This document shows, one piece after another, positions 39,263 through 47,696 of a stretch of DNA of 64,000 nt. Under the pieces are notes generated by a model, which saw only the letters and a program-made list of their open reading frames with translations, did no database searches and was not told the DNA's origin. The position numbers and the translations under genes were made by a program. Source of the stretch: Acanthornis magna. Lineage: Eukaryota; Chordata; Aves; Passeriformes; Acanthizidae. Where the stretch lies: NCBI GenBank assembly GCA_036785705.1, contig JAWUZG010000001.1:1488001-1552000 (forward strand). Reading direction: 5' to 3'. Position 1 is the stretch's first letter. Every line of letters starts with the position of its first letter.

Positions 39263-41254
39263 CAAGTATCTATATAAAATCCAGTATTCTAAGCTCCAAA
39301 TGTGTCACAGGTATCTTAGTGTGCTCATTTTGCATTAAGGTATCAGGATATTGGCCTGTAGGATATCAGGATTGAATTTTGTCCCTCTTCCATTAATTTC
39401 CTTTATGGACTACGAGCACACTTTCTGTTTGTTTTGGGAAAAGGCCATTGTTATTACAAGTTAAAGAGATAAAACATACCATGGCACAAGAGAAAACTTC
39501 ACTTTTAACAGAAATCAAAAGCTCCTGCATATTAGGATGTGATAGGGATGTAAGCTCTTGACTTAATGACTTAAAGTTTCCAAAAACTTATCTTTGGCTT
39601 CATCTCATGCTTTAACTAGACAATAGGAAAATTATTCTGGAAGTCTGCAGGAAGTTTTTTCTATTTTTTCTCCTCACTAAAATGTTTCATATGTTGGGTG
39701 GGAACGATCTCTTCCTTCCTTGCATTTGAGAGGCTGAACTGGCTGTGTATAAAACCATCAGCTTGATAGCCATGTGGTCCTAAGGAGCACATGCTTGGAA
39801 ACAAAGATGGATTGAAGATTTCAGTGCAGGCACTGCCACACCATTTCTTTTCCCAAATCCTAATTTTCCTTAAAAACCCTGATGCTTCCAACTCCTGTTC
39901 TTAGGTACTTGGTACCATGCAGTGTAAAGGGGCAGAGAGGCTCATGGAATCAGAACTGTGTGTGAAAAAATTCCGTGATCTACTGACAGATCCTATTTGG
40001 CCCTTTTTGCATTCTGTTAGAAAAGCAAATGTTCAAGTTCTGTTTAAAAAGGAAAGGATTATGGAAGAAATTTAATAGTTGAAAATAGGCATGTATGAGT
40101 TGCATGGAACATCTGCTTTTGGAGAATTGTATCCTTAATGGGTTTACTCTGATAGCTGATACTGTTTATCTGCCATACTACAGTTAATATCAAATGCCAA
40201 ATGCCAAAATCTTGTATTATTATAATAACAAGAGTTGGCTTCCACAGGAACTGTTACCTCCCAAAGCTTTGTGCAATTAACACATTAGATGTAGCATTGG
40301 AGGTAAGAGCTGCTGTTGCTAAAATCAAGGTATTCTTTCTTCAGCAAGTGGTGTCCAGCTTTAGGCCACCATGTCTGACTCTGCTTCATCTTGTACATAA
40401 GAAATATTGGTTTATTCTTAAATCTGTGTGTCTTACCCAGATGGTTTTATCCTGTCACCACCCTGTGACAGAGCAAAATATTAATCCAGTTTTCAGAAGA
40501 GAGACTGGAACTTTGTTTAAATTAAATACCAGCCAACAGACAGGGTAAGTTTTTGGCAGGGTCAGGAGCTGTGCAGAGATTTTGTCTGTCCCAGTCTGTA
40601 CCATGTTCTCTAGTACACCATCTAGCTGTCAGTGCTTATGCTTTTCTCACTGAAGCTACCAAGTAAAAAGTCTGGTGATGACCAAGATGATGACAATAAA
40701 TTTTATAGATGTATTTATATATGATAGGTTTTCTCATTTGAAGAATGCCTATACATAGGTGCATTTCTACTCAATCAGATGAGTTTTGCATCTCTTTTTT
40801 GTGCCTTCACTTTTATCTGAGCTGTCGTACTGCCTCCTCTAACAAGGCAGGCAGGAGAGCATGGTAATGTGGTACAGGTAATTTTACTTCTTTTTCTGCA
40901 AAAAGGCAGAATTTCTGTTCCTCTGTAGCCTTGTGTCAGTTTTAGGGACAAATAGACCCTCAATGATCATGAACCTGGAAATTCATTACTGAAATATTGA
41001 GTATTGCTGTCCTGAAACTGAGCTGTGGCCAAATTAGAAGGTATATATTAAATAACCCTTTGGTTTGGAATCCCTGCTGTGCTACAGGAACATGATGTAC
41101 CAAGAAACAGAGTTTGAGCTTCTTTAGTGGTTTTTCCTTTAAAAAGATGCAGGAGTTTCAGTTTCTTGCCTGAACTGTTCAGCTTAAGAAATTTTCCAGC
41201 ATTTGAAGTGGTGACAGATCCCCACGGTTTGCATTTGGGATTCTAATGCTTTCT

Positions 41255-41440
41255 CTCCAGAAATCCTGAAGTGCTTCGTATTTATCAAGTTCAGCTTTTA
41301 CAGCACCTCTGTGAGATAGAATTATCATCGTTTGTCAGATGGGAAGGCAGCAGGATGTGCAGGTGTGACCTGCCCCAAATCACCCTGCAGACCTGTGTCA
41401 AGAGACGAGTGGATTTCTTCCTCCCCTAACTTCCAAATCA
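41255..41440 (-). mobile_element. MIR-like ancient SINE remnant
   Basis: GAAGTGCTTCGTATTTATCA, ACAGCACCTCTGTGAGATAG and TTATCATCGTTTGTCAGATG follow the order of a MIR 3' half in reverse complement (small subunit end, Ala-Ala-type leader, then the cccattttacagatg core). It is strongly diverged. Confidence 0.55.
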
Positions 41441-41491
41441 TCCTTTCATGAAGTGAACTTGCCTTCTGACACAGACACAGGGGATGTTACC

Positions 41492-41655
41492 CATAGAATC
41501 ATTTAGGTTGGAAAAGCCCTCTCAGATTGAGTCCAAACCATTAACCCAACACTGCCAAGTCACCATTAAACCATGTCCCCGAGTGCCACATCCGCATGGT
41601 TTTTGAACACTTCCAGGGATGCTGATTTCACCACTTCCTGGCACAACTTAATATT
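41492..41655 (-). mobile_element. CR1 LINE 3' fragment
   Basis: CATAGAATCATTTAGGTTGG, GAGTGCCACATCCGCATGGT and CTTCCAGGGATGCTGATTTC mark the reverse complement of a CR1 subfamily similar to the copy at 876-1070. Confidence 0.86.
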
Positions 41656-42939
41656 CTCAAGTAAGAAATGCTGCCTTACTAACAAGACTCTCATAGGCAG
41701 CATGCTGACAGCTCTCAGCTTGTTTTATTTCGTGATGGACAAATTCAGTGCTGTGATGGCTGAACTCATCCCTCCTGTAACCCAGGCTCTGCACAGGGGG
41801 CCTGCTGACATAATAAACAATCCCTCTCTATAGCTTTAGTAATGTGAGCATTAATATTGATCCAGCACTGACTTCTCTAACGACCAAAAAAAAATGTATC
41901 TGTTATCTTGAGAAACCTCCCAAACAGCTCTAGTCTCCTTTCATTACAGGGGAGAGTTATGAGGGCAGATGGCTGAGGTGATACCCATTTGACCTATAGA
42001 TGCTAACTCGGGCTGGATCATTAATAAGGTGGCCTGAGATAGGGAGAAATGGCAATAAAGAGAGTTAAAAAGCAATCCCGTGCACAAAGGATGGCGTGTC
42101 CAGAAGTGCTGGGTGGCGAATGAGATGGACAAAGGTGAGGATGTGGCCACGTGGTTGTAAATGCTCATCATCAAGTCAGGCAGCAAACACTTAAAAGCTG
42201 ATGTTTTTCCATATTTAGTTCCTGCTCTGGTGTGAACCCTTTGGGAGGAAAAAGAGCCGTAGGTCTTGAACTCAAGATAGAAATTTCACTTTCTCTAATT
42301 AACCCCCCCCACTGCCAAAAAAAAAAAAGTGCTTCATTGTTTTCTGCCACAGCTGTGGTGGCTCAGGTTTGAAAGGCTGCCTGGCAGAAAACCAGTCCTT
42401 GCTAAGGATCAGACTGTGGCCTTGTTCCAAGAGAAATTTGGATTTCATTTGACCACGATAGGATTCCAGATTGTCATCTGAGCATGTCTGAAAAGTGGTG
42501 AATGTGTGTCAGTAGTTAAGTGCTCGTGAACTTCCTTAGTCCCTGGATTGTTCAGGACTGACCCAGGCAATTTTTTCCAGATGTTTTGGGGAATCCAAGT
42601 CCATATAAAAGGGATGGTAATGCTTCTGCCTCCTTACTAAGTTGTCTTTGTGGCTTGAAGGAATGTGCATGAAAGCTGGAGCCAACACACCCCAATTTCT
42701 AGTCTCACCTCTACAAACTGCACTTTAACCTTTCTGCCCTTCCCTGGCACCTCCACATAAGATCACAGAAACTTCATGGGCCTGCTGCAAACTTTACTTG
42801 GCCTTATTAAAAAAAAAATAAGCGTTGCTCTTTTTTTATTGTACAAAACTCCGGTCCCTGTTCTCCAAAGCTCCTCTGAAATTGTTTTTTTGCCTTTGAT
42901 CCAGCAGCTGCTGGTATTCTGCAATCCTGAGTAGGTAAA

Positions 42940-42985
42940 ACATGAGAAGCACCTTGGGATGGGAAGGAGTTATAAAAATATGAAA
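42940..42985 (+). mobile_element. Possible SINE 3' tail (MIR-like)
   Basis: GAGAAGCACCTTGGGATGGG then GAGTTATAAAAATATGAA resembles the gcgctttgggatcc...gcgctatataaatg tail shared by MIR-type SINEs. The match is short. Confidence 0.3.
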
Positions 42986-44274
42986 TATTGCAGTGCCCTT
43001 CCGTGAGACACAGTGTAAGAGAGGGGCTGTTTAAATGGACACCAGACAGAAATCTTTGGCAAATAAATGTTCTGATTTTTCTAGTAAGTGTAAATTTTTT
43101 TACTGTTGCAGTAGTTTATTTTCCACTTTATTGACCCTCTTTATCCCCATGTTTCTTGTATTAAAATGGTTTATGTTCCTATCTCTAAAGTCTGCATCAT
43201 CAAACCCTATCTTTCCTAATATTTTAATTTGGCTACACTTTTCATCTAATAACTGAGGCAGAAGATTTCTCTAAATCCTGATTTTAAAGTATGATATTTG
43301 TTTTAAATTTTGTCTCCTACTTTTAAATGAAAACAAACTCTCAGTGGTGAAGTAGGTGGAATGGGGTTGGGAGGGAATTGCTCAGTAGCAACCAGTGCTG
43401 TGTGACATCTGATGAATGCTGATTCTTCATCCCCAAAACCCTTCTGAGCAGGTGAAGGCAGCTGATTTCTGCAGCAGCTTAAACAGAGATTGAAATGACT
43501 TCCATGATGGGGAAGTAGATTTTTTTCCCCTGTAGCAGGTGCAAGCTCAGTCCAAGTGATTTCTCAGTTATACTCTAACTTTGCAGTTTAAAAAATTTAA
43601 TGTCAGTGCCCAGCCAGGCAAAACCTAACTCCCTAACATTTCTGTTTTTCACGGAAGGCTAAGACTTTATCCCCAGGCAAAGTCTCCTCTCTGGGCTGGC
43701 TGCTGTAAATCCTCTGGGCCCTGGTGAAAGCCAGACTTGCTAGCTCATTTTACTTAATTTGTGATGCTGGCAAGATTTGTGCTGCAGCCCAGGGCTCTTG
43801 ACTCAACTCTCCTAAATCAGAGCATTGACACATTACAGTAGAGAAACACCAGCACAGAAAACCTGGAAATAAACTCATTGAAAAGAGATATTTCAGAAAG
43901 ATGCTGTCTTACTGAGCTTTAAATTGCATTTAGAGGAATGTTTCAAGTTTCTTGGTGTTTTCTCCTTTAAAACAACCTGCTCATTAAGAAGTTGGATTTT
44001 TAGCCACTCATACATGTTTTTCACCACATATTTCATGTGTGAATCTTGGGGCACTGGATATCTTTCCTTAGAAACCCTTCTAGACAAAATGTCTTGAGTT
44101 TTTGCAGGTGGGTAAACAGAGGCTTGGGGTAAAGTGGAATGAGGTTGTCTGTGAAGGAATGTTAACCAGCATAGGTGTAATGATGTAATTACTGCAAATA
44201 TAAATGTGTCAGGTTAATGCCTGTGTAGACATTCTTATTCAGGACTAAGAATCCTTTTTCCTGCTCGGATAATT

Positions 44275-44430
44275 CCATTTTGAAAGTGAGGAAGTGTATC
44301 CAAGAGGATAAAGTGCTTGGCTGTGGTTGTGGAGATCAGAGGTTCTCTTTTTAAACCTACTGTGGATTTGTTGGGAGATCTCAAGTGAATTTTCTCCTTT
44401 TTCTGCACCATAATGTCATGTGTGGGTCTG
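44275..44430 (+). mobile_element. MIR-like ancient SINE remnant
   Basis: GATAAAGTGCTTGGCTGTGG, TGGAGATCAGAGGTTCTCTT and GGGAGATCTCAAGTGAATTT resemble the 5' and core part of MIR (a tRNA-derived head, then the ctgccacttactagctgtg-type core). Diverged, tentative. Confidence 0.4.
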
Positions 44431-45349
44431 AAGATGGTGTTGTATGTAGGGGGAAAAAAATGTTATTAAACAAAAAACCAGAGCAACCACACAGATGGTA
44501 TCCACATTGGCTTGGAACAGTTGGTGTCTGATGTCTACACTGTGCTAGTTTCATGTTTATCGTGTTTTCAAAAGCTGATTTTTGGTCTCACAGCCCAAAT
44601 ACCCACTTGCTCTGGAGTGTTAGGTGGATTCCTCCTCCTTCATTTTGGTTTCACTGCTTCAGGAAGCTGGCATATGCACTCCAGGATTGTCCCATGATGC
44701 AAAGAAAATAACAGTAAGGGAGGTGATGAGGAAATGCATTTCAAAGGCATGTGCCTGATCCGAACCGACACACAGATGCGACTCTGGGGTGTTCCCGTGC
44801 TGTCATAACAGATAATGTCTGTGTGCAGCAGCTCTTAAGATGGTATCAGAGACAGAACCTGGCAAGTTGAATGGGGCTTAGTCCTCTGCTTTAACCTTCA
44901 GATGGTGCTGCTTCAGGAAGAATAAACTACGTTTAGGAAGATGTTTTCCTAATAGTTAATCTGTAGTCATATACAGGCAAGAAAGACAGTTCTGGTTAAT
45001 GTTACTTTGGCACTTTGTTTTGCCACTGTGTTACAGCAAAAAAATGCTTCAACCTCTTTCATTTAAAAATGAATGAAGAAGTAATTATGGTGGGGTTGGG
45101 TAAAACTGACATTTTGGACCTGTTCCACAAGCTCTGCCACCATTGGAGAGCTCTACCCTCCTGTCTTTTGGGTCAGTATTATGCTGCAATGAGGGCACCT
45201 ACCATTTCCAGTGGTGGCTGATGTGACAAGAGGTGCCACACATTCCTTCCTAGCAGACCAGTAGGAAGCCCTTAGGTGGCAGTTGGCTCTTCTGGGCTGA
45301 GATGGACATGAATATTTGCTCTGGTGCTTGTTTGTTTCTGTAAAAGACA

Positions 45350-45391
45350 TTTCAGTTATCCTAATGCTGTTCTAAATGTTCTTTGTTACAG
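45350..45391 (+). promoter_or_regulatory. TAF3: 3' splice site of TAF3 intron 2
   Basis: A branch-point-like CTAAT at 45361-45365 is followed by a T-rich tract and TTACAG ending at 45391. The open reading frame and the similarity to TAF3 start immediately after this AG. The tract is only moderately pyrimidine-rich, being broken by AAAT. Confidence 0.8.
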
Positions 45392-47211
45392 AAGAGGAAG
45401 AGGAGCAGGTTCCTACCGATGGAGGAACATCTGCAGAGGCCATGCAGGTCCCACTGGAAGAGGAAGGAGATATGGAAGAGGATGAAGCAATTAATGATGA
45501 GAACTACTTGGGCAAGAGACCGTCCTTAGAAAGTCCTGATGCCGAGGAATTCCCACCTGCGAAACGGCCAAAACTGTCTGTTTCAAAAGGGGACACCTTG
45601 GATGGAACTTTGGAACCGCGTGAGCCTCTTAGCTCAATAAATACACAAAAAGTACCACCGATGCTTTCTCCAGTTCACATTCAGGACAGTACAGACTTAG
45701 CCCCCCCTTCGCCAGAACCACCGATGTTGGCTCCCATTGCAAAATCCCAAGTGCCAACTCCCAAAACTTTAGAGGCAAAGCCGTTCGTACCCAAAACGAA
45801 GTCCAAAACAAGTTCTCCAGGACAGAAGACAAAATCACCGAAAACTACACCCTCACCAGTGGTAGCTGGGAGTCCCATTCGTTCACCAAAAACTGGATCC
45901 AAAGAAAAAAAGTCACCAGGTCGCACCAAGAGCCCAAAAAGCCCTAAAAGTCCAAAGGTTCCTGTTCATGTTCCGCAACCACCTGTGAAGCCTGAAACGC
46001 CGAGTAGGACCCCCCTTGCTGCGTTGAGTGACAAGATAGGAAAGGAAAACATTCAAGTGAAACAGGGACAGACACCTCCTGAGCCTGTCCCCAAGCCCAA
46101 TATGGACAACCAGGTGAAGAAAGTCCCAGTCATGGATAAGACCATTGATGATTCAATTGATGCTGTGATTGCTCGTGCGTGTGCAGAACGAGAACCGGAT
46201 CCCTTCGAGTTTTCCTCTGGGTCTGAATCAGAAGGGGAAATTTTTACCAGTCCTAAAAGACTTTCTATTTCAGAGTCTACAACTCCTAAACCTTCTGTTC
46301 CTGCCAATAATGCAAATAAGGCAGGGGCAACTCCAATACCTGCCTCAGGTGGGACTTCAAGTTCAGACATTTCATGGACAATGGATGACTCAATTGATGA
46401 GGTCATTCGGAAGGCAAACATGGGGACACCTTCTAATCCACCTACCACCTTCACTTATTTCTCCTCTCCTTCTGCTTCACCGCCAACTCCAGAGCCTCTT
46501 CTCAAAGTCCATGAGGAGAAAACCAAGTTGGCTTCATCGACAGAAGTGAAAAAGAAATTGAAAAAAGAGCTGAAAACGAAAATGAAGAAGAAAGAAAAGC
46601 AAAAAGAAAAAGATAAAGAGAAGAACAAGGAGAAAAATAAGGAGAAGGAAAAGAACAAGGAGAAAGATAAAGACAAGGAAGGAAACAAGGAAGCAAAGTA
46701 TCAGTGGAAGGAACTACTCAAAGAGGATGATCTTGATCCCTATAAATTCAAACTAAAGGACTTTGAGGATGCTGACACAAAAGTAAAGTTGAAAGATGGC
46801 AATACCAAAAAAGACAGAGAAAAACATAAAGATAAAAAGAAAGAGAAAGAGAAAGGCAAAAAAGACAAGGATAAAAAAGACAAAGAGAAACTCAAAGATA
46901 AGGGTAAGGAAGATAAGATAAAGGTGCCATCCGCACCTCTTGTGTTACCTCCGAAGGAAATGTCTGTGCCCTTGTTCAGCACACCATCTGCCATGAGGCT
47001 TCCCAGCATGTTACCTTCCTTGTCTCCCATGCTTCCTGAAAAACTGTTTGAGGACAAAGAGAAACCGAAAGAGAAGAAGAAAGACAAAAAAGAGAAAAAG
47101 AAAAAGAAAGAAAGGGAGAAGGACAAAGAAAAGGAAAAGAAGGAGAAGGAAAAGGAGAGGAAAGAAAGAGAAAAGAAAGAGAAAGAAAAGGAGAAACACA
47201 AACATGAGAAG
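45392..47211 (+). CDS. TAF3: TAF3 large internal exon (exon 3 by comparison with human)
   Basis: This exon encodes the central region of TFIID subunit 3, a nuclear general transcription factor. TAF3 pairs with TAF10 through an N-terminal histone fold and reads H3K4me3 through a C-terminal PHD finger; neither domain is encoded here. The exon is 1820 bp. It begins with the last two bases of a split codon, has 606 full codons without a stop, and ends in phase 0 at AAG before GTAAGC. In order it shows: an acidic start followed by QVPTDGGTSAEAMQVPLEE; a basic nuclear-localisation-like AKRPKL at 45559-45576; PPMLSPVHIQDSTDLAPPSP; a Ser-Pro-rich block with nine SP dipeptides at 45814-45954; two DDSID motifs; ACAEREPDPFEFSSGSESEG; and three lysine-rich blocks split by two linkers. 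These segments match vertebrate TAF3 closely. The open frame runs upstream to an ATG at 45376, but that stretch is intronic acceptor sequence and not a start. Confidence 0.96.
46141..46179 (+). repeat. DDSID motif, copy 1, in TAF3
   Basis: The codons read TIDDSIDAVIARA. This resembles a second segment 237 bp downstream in the same exon. It is followed by the highly TAF3-like ACAEREPDPFEFSSGSESEG. The function of this pair is not known to me. Confidence 0.75.
46378..46416 (+). repeat. DDSID motif, copy 2, in TAF3
   Basis: The codons read TMDDSIDEVIRKA, sharing T, DDSID, VI, R and A positions with the upstream copy at 46141-46179. It lies just after the serine-rich GGTSSSDISW segment and before a Ser/Pro-rich stretch. 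Confidence 0.75.
46549..47211 (+). repeat. Three lysine-rich charged low-complexity blocks within TAF3
   Basis: Block 1 (46549-46698), block 2 (46807-46920) and block 3 (47056-47211) are alternating Lys and Glu/Asp codons. On the DNA this is a nearly pure purine tract with matching polypyrimidine on the other strand. The blocks are split by an aromatic, acidic linker (46699-46797, starting YQWKELLK) and a proline- and leucine-rich linker (46921-47055, containing PLVLPPKE). The pattern is the known middle region of vertebrate TAF3. The long minus-strand open frames here are shadows of this composition. Confidence 0.85.
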
Positions 47212-47217
47212 GTAAGC
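47209..47217 (+). promoter_or_regulatory. TAF3: 5' splice site of TAF3 exon 3
   Basis: AAG followed by GTAAGC is close to the vertebrate donor consensus. It is supported by the in-frame join to the next coding exon, which restores the TAF3 protein order (lysine-rich block, then IKVEPVV). Failure to use this donor would add a 30-residue intron-encoded tail. Confidence 0.88.
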
Positions 47218-47304
47218 TGGCTGGATGATTTGAGAGGGCACGTTAGCTTGAAAAATCGACATGGATTACTGTGTTTGCTGCTGAGTGTTGTCCAAGAGCT
47301 TTGA
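47212..47304 (+). other. In-frame read-through of the exon 3 donor, ending in a stop
   Basis: The TAF3 frame stays open for 30 codons past the splice donor, then meets TGA at 47302-47304. The peptide begins VSWLDDLRGHVSLKN. It is not part of the normally spliced protein; it would be translated only if the intron were retained or the transcript ended in the intron. An AATAAA lies at 47691-47696, about 390 bases downstream. Whether this isoform exists is unknown. Confidence 0.4.
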
Positions 47305-47500
47305 GGAGAAGTGTGGTTACAGGTTTGGTGTTTCTTAAAAATAACAGCTCCAAGGAAGATGTCCACCAAGAGCTTCAGAGATTGTCCCACCTCTCTGGAA
47401 AACAAAGCAGTGGAATTTCAATTCCATTAATTTGAAATGTGAGATTGTCCTGGCTTTTCTGAACTCACTTTTCACTTGGAAAAGCTGAGACTCAACAACA

Positions 47501-47521
47501 GCACACACACATCACACACAT
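47501..47521 (+). repeat. Short CA-rich repeat in intron 3
   Basis: GCACACACACATCACACACA, interrupted by one T. It is short, with limited microsatellite potential. Confidence 0.65.
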
Positions 47522-47690
47522 GCAGTGTTGTGATTCAGAAAGTTTGTTCTGTCGGTTACCACTAATAGGACCAGCAACCCTACACCTTTCATATAAACTT
47601 TAAATTTCGTTTCTAAAAGTCTGCTGTTTCAAAGTTTGTAGAAGCCTGGAAATTCCCAGGTGGACAGAAATGAGGAGCAGACTGCCTTCA

Positions 47691-47696
47691 AATAAA
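47691..47696 (+). terminator. Candidate intronic polyadenylation signal
   Basis: A canonical AATAAA hexamer is followed within about 60 bases by T-rich and GT-containing sequence. It sits 3' of the in-frame stop in TAF3 intron 3, so it could end a shortened transcript. AATAAA is common by chance in AT-rich introns, so this is only a candidate. Confidence 0.25.

Larger units (their letters stand above)
33346..41254. other. Intron 2 stretch, unique sequence
   Basis: Roughly 8 kb lacking CR1 copies that I can recognise. It contains two poly-T or pyrimidine tracts, a TA repeat at 39223-39262, a CpG-retaining islet near 33790-33972 and the candidate conserved block at 36780-37330. No exon seen. 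Confidence 0.5.
41700..45349. other. Intron 2 end, upstream of the large TAF3 exon
   Basis: Only MIR-like fossils, a C8 run and an A12 run (42303-42328) are visible before the splice acceptor. Short open frames have no family resemblance. Confidence 0.5.
1..45391 (+). other. TAF3: TAF3 intron 2 (3' part; 5' end outside window)
   Basis: No TAF3 exon or other coding exon is recognisable here. The exons carrying the histone fold would be expected upstream and were searched for by their known protein pattern without success. The intron ends in TTTGTTACAG. A good branch-point candidate, CTAAT at 45361-45365, has its adenine about 27 bases before the AG. The content is AT-rich unique sequence, 12 CR1 fragments, MIR-like fossils and simple repeats. 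A very long second intron is consistent with the known mammalian gene structure. That all 45 kb is one intron of TAF3 is inferred from gene order, since no other gene interrupts it. Confidence 0.8.

Noticed and set aside
45376..45391. ATG at 45376 as the start of a 642-residue protein
   Set aside because: These codons are the intron's 3' splice-site sequence; TAF3 similarity starts right after the AG, and the true start is in an upstream exon.
46740..47405. A 221-codon minus-strand open frame, Ser/Phe/Leu-rich
   Set aside because: It is the reverse complement of lysine-rich TAF3 codons (AAG, AAA, GAG read as CTT, TTT, CTC), with no independent support.
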